A stretch of 64,000 bases of DNA from Doryteuthis pealeii (lineage: Eukaryota > Mollusca > Cephalopoda > Myopsida > Loliginidae), in contig CM042142.1 in the NCBI GenBank assembly GCA_023376005.1, positions 46,340,741 to 46,404,740 of the forward strand. Direction: 5' to 3'. Position 1 is the stretch's first letter. Each line of letters begins with the position of its first letter. Below, in pieces: positions 55,839 to 64,000 of the stretch. Made by a program: the position numbers and the translations under genes. The notes under the pieces were generated by a model, which was not told where the DNA came from, did not search any database, and saw only the letters and a list, made by a program, of their open reading frames with translations.

Positions 55839-56899
55839 CACACCAGTATTGGCTGACCAGCTAAAATATATATAACATATCTGTATGAACACTAGATGCC
55901 ATGTAGAAAGCCTACAAGAAAGTCAAGGGAAATTGTGCTGTCAGTACGCCTTCATGATGATTTTCTAGTATTATGAATGACAAGAGGAACCTTTTTTCTA
56001 TTCTTCTCAATCTTTTTATTAAAACGTGGAAATATTAAGCAGTGTTGCCTGTATTATATATCTTATACCTATATATTAATACACTTGTTTCTAAATCGTC
56101 AGTCTGTTATCATCCTGCAATAAATTCTGGTTAAAAATGAGACCATCCAAGATGCAATGCAAAAATGTAAGTCCAGATTATCTGGTGTCACTTAATCACA
56201 GATTTCTTATTTGTTCAATTTTATTCCACCCAATTTTAAAAATGAAACATTCCAAATGGTCTTGTGTCGCTTAAATGTCCAACGTAAAATTAAAATGAAT
56301 TGAAAAAAAAAAGTTACGATTGTAATATTGAAATTGTTAATTACAGAAGATATTTTGGTAATTTCGATCTGATGTCGTCCCAGCCTCCTGTCCTAATTTA
56401 CGAGACAGCATCAGGCAAACTTAGATATTTTCCAAGTTGTATTTTTGTCACTTTTTGTCTGCAAATTAATGTAGATATCTTAAGCCCGCTAATATATATA
56501 TATGATGGACTCTCCCATTGATTTCAACATATGAGGATCCATCAACTTACATTGGCATTTTTTTTTCTACTTGTGTTTGTGCCTCTCATGACACTTCAAT
56601 CAAGCCAGTGACTTGCAAACAATCCCGCAGGTAATGCAAAGATGAGCATCGTGAGGCTGAGTGCACTGGGTATTAGAAGTATCCTTTCTTCTTTGCCTTG
56701 CCATTTTCAGAAGATCAATAGTGCTGGATGAAAAATTTTGTACGCCTTTTTGACATGAGCTCTATTGGTCCCAGTTAATAGCAATTTTCGCGAAGTTGCT
56801 TTGCTGTATATTGACTGCTGAAAGTTTTTTTTTTTTAAATAAATAAATATATATATATAATATATATATATTAGATGATATAATATATATAATCAGATG
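55839..56899. other. Unassigned DNA
   Basis: No exon was recognised. (AT)n lies at 56845-56880, next to the LINE end. Confidence 0.5.
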
Positions 56900-57545
56900 A
56901 TAAAATTTTATGCTTATGCACCACCATATGTCTCTTAAGACCAGAAGCTGGCTTACAGACTTTGTTACAGATTGCACAAGACACATTGTTCGTTCCTGGA
57001 GTTTGCATGAATTGTCCTGATGAGATTTCCTGATTGACACATCCAACCTTAGAAAGCAGAATTCGACCACATGTTTGACATTTCCAACCCTACATGTTCT
57101 CTCCAATATGACAGGTGTATCCCTTTCGAAGTTGATGCTTGAGGTTTTCATGCTCAATTCTTTTACTCTCAAAACTGGTACAGCCATAATCCATATGAAT
57201 TCTCCAGTCAGTTCTCTTCAATGCCAGCTTTTCCCAGTTGTCAGGATCTATTTTTATTTTTACATGGTTGTTTTTTAAGCAATCCTTATACCTCTTCCAA
57301 GGCTTATGCTGTGGCCTTTTGCCATCATGCAGCTGACTGTAAAGGAGTTGCTTTGGCATTCTAACATCACTCATACGCACAACATGACTTGCCCATCACA
57401 TTTAGGCTGTCATGATAAGAGTTTCAATGCTTGTGCATCCTGCCCTTGTAAGGACCTCTGTGTTAGGTGTGTTGGAATTCCACTTGTTTAGAATGCATCT
57501 CAAACATTTCTGACAAAAGTGTTCTAGAATTTTTAAATGTCTTTG
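56900..57545 (-). pseudogene. LINE ORF2 C-terminus with C2H2 finger, relic
   Basis: The minus-strand frame reads (with a few stops) KCLRCILNKWNSNTPNTEVL, TSIETLI, WASHVVRMSDVRMPKQLLYS, KRYKDCLKNN, IDPDNWEKLALKRTDWR and WKCQTCGRILLSK. It ends with a finger SCAICNKVCKPASGLKRHMV, then VH (C-x2-C-x12-H-x3-H). WAGHVVRM...RIPKQLLY and W..LA.DR..WR are hallmark blocks of RTE/Jockey-like LINE proteins. The 5' part of the element is missing. Stops inside the frame show it is inactive. It may be the same family as the relics at 18.2 and 54.4 kb, which cover the upstream part. Confidence 0.85.
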
Positions 57546-58105
57546 AAAAAAAGTAATATATATATATATATACATACATATATAGAAACTATATATAAGA
57601 TGATATAAATAAACTGAATATTATGATCAGCCAAGTCTATATTAATATATTCTTTCCCTAGTTAGGATTCCATAGGATAATCACATTTATACTAGATTTG
57701 CTAAATGAATGCTTTGAGCATAGCCCATGTACTAATTCCTTTGATTGTGTTGAACATGAAATACGTTGATATTTCTAGAAGGTTACTGAACCTGACAGAT
57801 GCCGAAGAAAGTTTGGACAGAGAATCAACTAAAAGTTTGTCATGGGTACCTTGTCATAATGTAATGGCCAGTAAGCTATATAAAAGTTCATTGTTAGTTA
57901 GTTTTATTTTAACTTAGCTGATCCTATATTCATGGCCTTGTGCCAAACTTGGCTAAGTTTAGTAAATGACATGAAAAAAAACATTTTGTTGTACACTGGC
58001 ATGAGATAGTGAGCTTGTCTTTGTATTCGTCTGTTTGGATCATATTCACTGTGGTTTGGTGATTGTTGTGGTTGGTTGAATCATTTAGCTCTAACTTTTA
58101 ACAGA

Positions 58106-58152
<47 letters not shown>

Positions 58153-58358
58153 GGTAAGTAAACAAACCAATGTGTTTATTTTTATATGGCTTTAAGCCGA
58201 CAATTTTTGGAGGATATGTAATTGAAGTCATACCTAATTTTGAAAATCAATTAGTTAATAATTGATGAATTTAGGCGGGCATATATGTTCAAATGTAAGG
58301 CTAAACAAGCCGAGAAAATGTCAATCCCTGAACGTACATTTCGACCTGTCAAGAGCCA
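57546..58358. other. Unassigned DNA, (AT)n at 58110-58150
   Basis: No exon or RNA gene was seen. A microsatellite of TATA units also lies at about 57560-57590. Confidence 0.5.
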
Positions 58359-58359
58359 G

Positions 58360-58930
58360 ATGCGACACAAGGTCAATTTTTTCAGCAGAGTTTAAGAGAT
58401 TTGAATTCAGAATTTTCCTTCTCCTAGTCTGGTTACCTAGCCAAGTTTTAAGAGCCCAGTCCACCCTACTATTTATCCATAGCTCGAGGGAGAATCAACA
58501 AATTCTAATTCTTTGGTAATCCTCTCGGTTAAAGAATCCTAAGTTCCTTCATCAATGCTCGCAAGCATACTGTGAAAGAATCAGTGCTTAAGTAGTGTAT
58601 CAGCCACGCAGTATGGCCAGTGATTGGCTAAGGAATAGACCACATGACCTCGCCTAGTCTATAAATCCAGGGGGGAATTAGAGCACACCTTATATCATAA
58701 ATATTCCAACAATCATAAAATTCATTCATTGATAAATCAACACTGAAAATTTCATTAAAATCAGATAATTCCCTGATTTTTGGTAATTTTATTTCAATAC
58801 GGAGGTGGGGGGTGGGGGTAATTTATTTGGTAGAATATGAATTTTACGCCATCTTTGGCACTCCCTTGTATTAGCGCTATGTGAAATGCAACAGCCTTGT
58901 CCAGGATTTGAACTCGTGTTGACATATAGT
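58360..58930 (-). mobile_element. Two SINE B fragments around a low-copy repeat
   Basis: 58360-58505 (GATGCGACACAAGGTCAATT to CTATTTATCCATAGCTCGAG) and 58855-58930 (GCTATGTGAAATGCAACAGC, CTTGTCCAGGATTTGAACTC) are minus-strand SINE B parts that would be adjacent in an intact copy. Between them is the 58550-58710 repeat shared with 28440-28570. The intervening block therefore probably inserted into the SINE. Confidence 0.6.
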
Positions 58931-58949
58931 TTGCTATATTTATAAATAA

Positions 58950-59035
58950 CTAGTAGACTGTAGTGTGGCCTATTGTCAGTATCAGCCAAACAGTGAGGGA
59001 GTCCATCTCCTTTTTGTTAGCACTAAGAGCACTCA
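58950..59035 (-). mobile_element. SINE A 3' fragment
   Basis: GTGGCCTATTGTCAGTATCA, then GCCAAACAGTGAGGGAGTCC is the 3' end of SINE A on the minus strand. Confidence 0.6.
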
Positions 59036-59631
59036 ATATCATGAAATGCTGTTGACTCAACATCTATACTATCCTAAATAATATAATCCTCATAGTTTTC
59101 TATTAAGCTGAATATATGGGTAACCCTTTAGTTAAGATTTGGTTTTGATTTCATCACGATATTACAAATCAATTTAGATATAAGATGAAGGATTCCTGTA
59201 TTTCATTTTCCTGTTGTAATAATCTAATATACTATCAGTGCTTTGATTTTTTTTGCCTGGCATCATCAAATTCCCTAGGATATAGACATTAATACAGTAT
59301 TGCCCATAAATAAGTACACTCCTTAAATGTCTTTATTTTAAATCAGTGCTCCTATACAAAATAAAATGTTTATCTCAGTCTCTTTTTGAAAGGTCATTAT
59401 TTATTTTAGTATATTCCATTCACCAATAAAAATGTTTATTCTTTATAAACGTTTTTGTTTTTTCTTCAACTTAGTCATATGGTCCTTTTTTTTTTTTTAT
59501 TTTAACTAAGTTTTGTGATTTTGATTCGTGGGGACATTTTTTCTATTTACACCGTCAAAATCCGGTTAATTGTTTACAGATGATTAAAAAAAAAAAAAAA
59601 AAAAAAAAAAAATGATGAAACCCATAACAAA
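59036..59631. other. Unassigned DNA with a poly(A) tract
   Basis: The A tract at 59586-59612 directly precedes the perfect hairpin. 59540-59580 (TTACACCGTCAAAATCCGGT, then TAATTGTTTACAGA) echoes an arm of the fold-back element at 53120-53170. Confidence 0.5.
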
Positions 59632-59711
59632 CATGCATGTGTAAGTGCAAACAATCTTCAGGTGACGTTGTTTAACGTCACCTGAAGATTGTTTGCACTT
59701 ACACATGCATG
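59632..59711. repeat. Perfect inverted repeat, 38-bp arms, 4-nt loop
   Basis: Left arm 59632-59669 (CATGCATGTGTAAGTGCAAA onward, ending GGTGACGTT) and right arm 59674-59711 are exact complements. The loop is GTTT (59670-59673). The arms contain ACGTCA, a CRE half-site. No mismatches were found on inspection of all 38 pairs. Confidence 0.9.
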
Positions 59712-59800
59712 AAACTGAACAGTTGTGATTGTTCCTTTGTCATCAAATAATTAGATATGTAATACCTTTATATATTTATTATATTATATTATATATAAAT

Positions 59801-59801
59801 A

Positions 59802-59836
<35 letters not shown>
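59801..59836. repeat. (GA)n microsatellite
   Basis: Uninterrupted GA run adjoining the MITE at 59832-60012. Confidence 0.9.
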
Positions 59837-59839
<3 letters not shown>

Positions 59840-60012
59840 GTAAGCAAACACAGGTTGTTACACTGGATGGAAGTTTAACAAATTTTTTTCTCTTCCTTTT
59901 ATTATATTGTCCTGAAGGTTTTTATAAAAAACGAAACGTTTGAATGTCAACATTACGACCAATAATAAACTTCCATCCAGTGTAACATCCCGTGTTTGTC
60001 TACGTTTCTCCA
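59832..60012. mobile_element. MITE with ~45-bp inverted ends
   Basis: The left end (GTAAGCAAACACAGGTTGTT, then ACACTGGATGGAAGTTTA) and right end (TAAACTTCCATCCAGTGTAA, then CATCCCGTGTTTGTCTACGT) are inverted with about five mismatches. The interior holds CTGAAG, a perfect GTTTTT/AAAAAC stem and GAAACGTT. It is non-coding. Confidence 0.7.
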
Positions 60013-60239
60013 CGTACTGTCGGATTAATTTCCTCATTTTACTCCCATATATATATAGGCAATTTGATCATAAAAAGATTTGAACCCAAACAAATTAGAT
60101 GTTCAAATTAATACCCTAGTATATCTTGTAATAATTATTATAAATCACTAATTAATCAAAGCACTTTATAAGAGTTAATTTAGACAGGGGGTTAAAAAAT
60201 CCTATCTGTGAGCCCCCCCACCCAATCTTTGGCATTTAA

Positions 60240-60263
60240 CAAACACACACACACACACACACA
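60240..60263. repeat. (CA)n microsatellite
   Basis: Eleven or so CA units, just downstream (minus strand) of the HP1 poly(A) signals. Confidence 0.9.
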
Positions 60264-60317
60264 AAAAATAAAAAAAACTAAGAACCAATAAAATTGTGGC
60301 AAAATTGGCAACAGGTG

Positions 60318-60372
60318 TTTATTGATGTCACCCGATAAAAAAAAAAAATTGTAGAATGTCTTCAACTTTATT
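60318..60372 (-). terminator. Two poly(A) signals of the HP1 gene
   Basis: AATAAA occurs on the minus strand at 60372-60367 and again at 60323-60318, about 150 and 200 nt after the HP1 stop codon. That places the 3' UTR at roughly 60300-60520. Either could be used. Confidence 0.6.
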
Positions 60373-60520
60373 GATGATGAAAAAACCCAAATATCCCGGC
60401 CCCACACCCCTACCCACCCACAATGACTTTCTTTTTTTCATGTTTTTCTGTTTTGTTTCCTCTCTCTCATTCTTCCTTCCTCTGGCCGTATGGTTGCTGC
60501 CATTGGCATCAGCGTTTCCA

Positions 60521-60750
60521 TCACTTCCAGGAGATGATGTTCTCGTAATACCTGATTACCAGTTGTGGACAATGAATTTTGGCCTTTTTGGCAGGAACAA
60601 AGTCGGCATCATCAGTGCCTTTCCATTTGACAAAAAAGCACAATTCACCAAGCTCGTCTGTGGCACCAATGATGCATTCTGGGGTCATGCCTTCAGAGAA
60701 TGCATCGTACTCTGGCATTATCACGGTAGACGGTTTACTTGGACTCTTAT
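60521..60750 (-). CDS. HP1: Heterochromatin protein 1 (HP1/CBX), last coding exon, chromoshadow domain
   Basis: The exon encodes the C-terminal chromoshadow domain of HP1. That domain dimerises and recruits PxVxL-motif partners to H3K9-methylated chromatin in the nucleus. The exon starts after a strong acceptor (TTCTTCTTTTTCTTGCAG, AG at 60752-60751), and its first two bases complete a split codon. The translation runs KSPSKPSTVIMPEYDAF, SEGMTPECIIGATDELGEL, CFFVKWKGTDDADFVPAKKA, KIHCPQLVIRYYENIISWK, then TGA at 60523-60521. Diagnostic positions are present: IIGATD, KWK.TDDAD, CPQ.VI and the C-terminal helix with the Ile (VIRYY) and Trp (ISW) that form the dimer and ligand groove. The protein ends one residue after that Trp, whereas most animal HP1s carry a short tail. 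The chromodomain and hinge exons must lie past 64000. Confidence 0.93.
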
Positions 60751-60752
60751 CT

Positions 60753-61039
60753 GCAAGAAAAAGAAGAAATAATTAGAAAAATTAAAACCTTTGAAAAAAC
60801 AAAACAAAAAAATTTTTTTTCTTAAAAAAAGAAACATTTTTTCCTTATTATCAAATTTTTGAAAAATGGTTGAAATATTTAAGCTTAGCTAAGTATGGCA
60901 TAATATAAGATCTATGGTACCCTAACATTCATTAAACCCAGTTTTGTTAAAACCAGTATGCAAATTAACCACACCATATATTATGTAAAACTTTTATTTC
61001 TTAGTGATATATAAGACAAATTGTAGGATTTTAAATGCA
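60753..61039 (-). other. Intron of the HP1 gene
   Basis: AT-rich sequence upstream (minus strand) of the last exon. It begins with the pyrimidine tract of the acceptor. No upstream exon was found between here and 64000. Confidence 0.7.
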
Positions 61040-61260
61040 CTAATAACATGGGCCTTTCGAGGCCTGTGGCTTCAGCCACTGGACTATAGTGATAATTAAT
61101 GCAGTGATCCCAGGCAATACTTGCCCCCATGACTTAAACAAGCAGGGCTGGGTTTATTGCCAGTACCTGAGGCGCCCCTGAGAGGGAATGCCGACAGGAT
61201 CAACGCATTTTTTGCACTCATCATCTCATGAGCCTCAGTTTGTGGGTGGTCCCACATTAA
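61040..61260 (+). repeat. Repeat G, second copy
   Basis: GGCTTCAGCCACTGGACTAT, CAGTGATCCCAGGCAATACT, GCAGGGCTGGGTTTATTGCC and GAGAGGGAATGCCGACAGGA are shared with the reverse complement of 30718-30885. It lies in the HP1 intron. Confidence 0.55.
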
Positions 61261-61544
61261 AAAACTTGTGTCACACTCGCATACATGGGATACACAGTAA
61301 ATATTCTAATAACATGGGCTGTTTTGAGGCAAATTTAACTTAGATTTTCATAGATACATTGTTAATAAATAAGATTTATTCGAGTCTATGTATAAATGAT
61401 TTTGATTATAATCACTGGAATGATACATTTTAGAAAGAAAATTATTTGAATTTATTTAACATTTTGTACATGGTACTTTTTTTTTTTTTTCAATCTATCT
61501 ACATCTATATAAGGTAGATGTAAATGCTCTATCAATGATATTGA

Positions 61545-61915
61545 GCACTGTTTACTATCAGGTATTACCACTCTGAGTCAAAGTGGACCTGGGAGTAATA
61601 GCAATGAAGGGGTACTCCACACTCACCAGAGCTCCAGAATTGGTACTTTACCACTAGATTAATTAACAGTTTAATGTCATATCCAGGATACTAAGACCGT
61701 CAGCCAGACCGATAAGAAGGGGCTTCTCTGACCATTTGTCTAGCCTAACTAAGGGCCAAAGTGGAGAGTTGCATGTCATGGACTGCTAATCCACCAAGAT
61801 CCTTAAGCATCATGGGTCACCACTCACGGCAAACAGGTAGCCCCATTGGAGGGATTTTACCCCTCTGCAGTGGTGCAGTTCATGTATTTATAGCCCCAGC
61901 CGACAGGGTGGTCAT
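61545..61915 (+). repeat. Repeat C/D copy
   Basis: ATCAGGTATTACCACTCTGA, GTGGACCTGGGAGTAATAGC, GGCCAAAGTGGAGAGTTGCA and GCAGTGGTGCAGTTCATGTA form the distal part of D with a C-like beginning. Confidence 0.65.
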
Positions 61916-62395
61916 GATTTTGGCTTGTACTAGATTTTAAATACTAAACCCTGGTAGTGTGGGGAAATTTATATGAGGGTAATCCCTAACGTAAGATCTC
62001 CAATGTGCTGCAAATGCAGGGAAACTGTTTGTGCAGCTGCCCCTGCATGCATCTTGCTGCCATGCTCAGTATTGGCTTGGCAGTTGTTTCTGCATAGAGT
62101 TCCTGATTGACGGTATGGCCAAGTGTAAAGTTTGCACAATTATTTGGTTTTAGATTGCAAACGGCATTAAAGCACTGAAATTCATTGCCAATTAACAAAG
62201 CGTATAGTGAGTCATGTATGGATGTCAAAAAGGTCTGCAAGTAGTGTCGGGAGTTTGCAAAATGACAAGGTACAAGATTTCCTCAATGACATAGTCATAC
62301 AAACTGCCACAGATCCTAGAAAAATGCATGAACCAAAATGACAATTATGTAGGAAAATAGATATATGTTCAAACTTTAAAATTATGTAAACATCA
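61916..62395. other. Unassigned DNA in the HP1 intron
   Basis: Moderately balanced. The 84-codon minus frame (61986-62240) has no recognisable domain or splice support. Confidence 0.45.
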
Positions 62396-62790
62396 TCTAT
62401 ACATATATAAAGGGCAATTGTGTGTATGTGTATGTCCGGAGGAAATGTTGAAAATAAAACAATTAATGACAAAGTAAATATATATAAACATTCATTATCA
62501 TCATCATTTTGAGCAAAAATAATGAAGATTTGATTTATATTCATGAAGTTAATCAAAAAATAAAATTTAAATGATAACAGCATGGAATTTTTTTTTTTGT
62601 ATTTAATGTTGTAAATAGTAGACATTTTTCTTTTCAGAGTGGCTGGATCATCGCAAGGCTTTTTTTTACGTGGGGATTTTAATGGAACATCCTGTGGGAA
62701 AGCAACTCACGATTCAGTAATAATGGATCTATGAGACTAAAATTTTAACCCCCCCTCTCTACCCAGGTGATGCTGGGTAGCTGCTTCTAG
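62396..62790 (+). mobile_element. Non-autonomous Helitron, intact reference copy
   Basis: The 5' end is TCTATACATATATAAAGGGC, preceded by A (62395). The 3' end is GCTTCTAG, followed by T (62791). A perfect 8-bp terminal hairpin CTACCCAG, GTGATG, CTGGGTAG (62759-62780) lies 10 nt before the end. These are the three canonical Helitron hallmarks. At 395 bp with no coding capacity it would depend on an autonomous partner elsewhere. It sits in the HP1 intron. Confidence 0.88.
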
Positions 62791-63239
62791 TTGACAATAA
62801 ACAAATGTTTCTGTGATTTCTAAATATTTTGGAGCATTTTGGGATTACCCTTGTATATGGGTTGACTCTTGATTTATCGTCATGGAAACATTAAATTTTG
62901 AAGACCTAATTTTAAGCAAGAAACTAGTTTTGACTTATATATGAATAATTGAGATATAAGTTGAATGGTTCCCGTAGGGAGTTAGAATAATTTGATTTAC
63001 TGTCAAGTGCTTTAATTTCATTTTTAAAGGGTCAGAAAACAAACAGCAATGAAGTTATAAAAAAAAAAAAAAATTAAAAAAGGGAAGGGAGCATTAGAGC
63101 AATTTTTTCCCCTCATTATCAAATTCCATTGGGTAGAGACATTAATAAATCATTGCTCATAAATAAATACACTCCTACCAATTTTTTTATAAAAAATTAA
63201 TTTTCTTTTAAAGTAAAAATACCAGGATTTTATTATTTC
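62791..63239. other. Unassigned AT-rich DNA in the HP1 intron
   Basis: A tract at 63059-63076. Nothing else was recognised. Confidence 0.5.
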
Positions 63240-63360
63240 GAGGTTTAGTTTGTTTGGTTATTTAATGACATATCAACCTTCATGGGTTATTTAATGCCAA
63301 AGCTTTCCTCGTAGAAGAACAGTAGTGATACTATTTAACCCATAGCTGGCAATATCTTTC
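63240..63360 (+). repeat. Repeat D, 5' fragment
   Basis: AGGTTTAGTTTGTTTGGTTA, CATATCAACCTTCATGGGTT and AGAAGAACAGTAGTGATACT match 17278-17420. Confidence 0.65.
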
Positions 63361-63540
63361 AAAAATTTATTTTTTACACTGCCCAGAGGTTGTTTTTGTT
63401 CTTGCTAGTAACAAAGATGAAGACATCAATAAAAAAAATCCAAATAATACAATTAATTTTTTCCTTATTTTATTAATTAGGAAAAGATTGTTTCTACAAA
63501 AATTCTATGAAAAGGGTTGTATTTCTTTGGTAATTCGATA

Positions 63541-64000
63541 CGGTTTGGTTTGTTTTGTTTTATGGCATATCAACCTCGGGTCATTTAATGCCAACTAAGT
63601 TTTGAAATAAATTAATTCTTAAGGGATAATCAATTTTTTTTTAAACTCATGTTTTTCTATTTAACCAATAGATGGGACTCTAACAGTTACTAAGACCTCA
63701 GGTCAAAGTGGTCCAGGGAGCATTTCCCAAACCTCCAACACTGCAACCTCACAATCAGTTTAACATCATTCCCAGGATATGAAGACCATTAACCAACGCC
63801 TTCTCGCATATATATGATAAAAAGGGTTGGGGTTTGCCATAAGGGCAATTGGGTTGGGACGATTATATAGGTGCTCGGGCTTTACATGGCCAGCCGATTA
63901 ATCAGAGGGGGCCCTCCCAACTGCCTGTCTAGCCTAAGTAAGAGTCTAAGTGTTGCATGACAAATTCGATATATAGTTATTGACTGATGAGTTTGGTTTG
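63541..64000 (+). repeat. Repeat D, copy running to the window edge
   Basis: The head is GGTTTGGTTTGTTTTGTTTT, then ATGGCATATCAACCTCGGGT. The middle is TTTAACCAATAGATGGGACT and the end ATATATGATAAAAAGGGTTG plus GCCTAAGTAAGAGTCTAAGT. It is the longest copy of D. Confidence 0.75.

Noticed and set aside
56762..57187. 141-codon minus-strand frame
   Set aside because: It is in a different frame from the LINE ORF2 C-terminus, which has the recognisable RTE/Jockey blocks and finger. This frame is a shadow.
60356..60772. 138-codon plus-strand open frame
   Set aside because: It is the antisense of the HP1 chromoshadow exon and its 3' UTR. The minus-strand reading has the family motifs and a splice acceptor.
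1..64000. CRISPR array, prophage or other bacterial system
   Set aside because: No regularly spaced direct repeats with unique spacers, no operons or Shine-Dalgarno-led genes. Splice signals, SINEs and HP1 show a eukaryotic nuclear genome.

Overview
This is a eukaryotic, AT-rich, intron- and repeat-dominated window. No bacterial-type gene organisation is visible, and nearly all open frames over 60 codons are chance frames in low-complexity or repeat DNA. The tRNA-derived SINEs, LINE fragments with cysteine-rich C-terminal fingers, hAT- and mariner-type miniature elements, Helitrons and many (AT)n, (GT)n and (GA)n microsatellites fit a lophotrochozoan, most likely a mollusc and perhaps a cephalopod. 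That host call is an inference from repeat style, not from a diagnostic gene.

Host genes: the only confidently recognised coding sequence is the last coding exon of a heterochromatin protein 1 (HP1/CBX) gene on the minus strand (60521-60750). It encodes the chromoshadow domain, and two AATAAA signals follow in the 3' UTR. Its upstream exons must lie beyond 64000. A second minus-strand gene probably starts near 43.0 kb. It has a candidate first coding exon at 42522-42598 (in-frame upstream stop, ATG, good splice donor) and, 340-400 bp upstream, a cluster of ETS- and YY1-like sites. A possible minus-strand terminal exon lies at 2347-2534. Whether it belongs to the same gene is unknown.

Layout: 1-42 kb is intergenic or intronic sequence filled with interspersed repeats. 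These include SINE family A (tRNA-like head, TTAC tail), SINE family B (another tRNA-like head), a dispersed repeat C with internal short tandem units, hAT miniature elements with 8-bp target duplications, a 306-bp MITE with TGCTGATAG ends (family E), a 640-bp fold-back element, a LINE reverse-transcriptase relic, an LTR-retrotransposon gag relic and a higher-order minisatellite (124-bp period). 42.5-43.0 kb is the promoter/first-exon island. 45-60 kb is denser in young-looking structures: fold-back elements with a telomere-like core, a duplicated 0.6-kb segment, three further LINE pieces, a CpG-rich LTR-like block and a perfect 38-bp-arm hairpin. 60-64 kb holds the HP1 exon, a complete non-autonomous Helitron and copies of repeat D.

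The most interesting structures are: (i) a module carrying CCCTAA/CCCTAAA-like sequence inside several fold-back elements whose termini differ; (ii) a perfect 80-bp hairpin at 59632-59711; (iii) a hammerhead-like CTGAAGA...GAAA motif in a dispersed element; (iv) three Helitrons with canonical TC...CTRR ends and A|T insertion sites; and (v) a 0.6-kb insert flanked by 57-bp direct repeats whose second copy lies 4.7 kb away. All family names A-G are local labels. No database search was possible.
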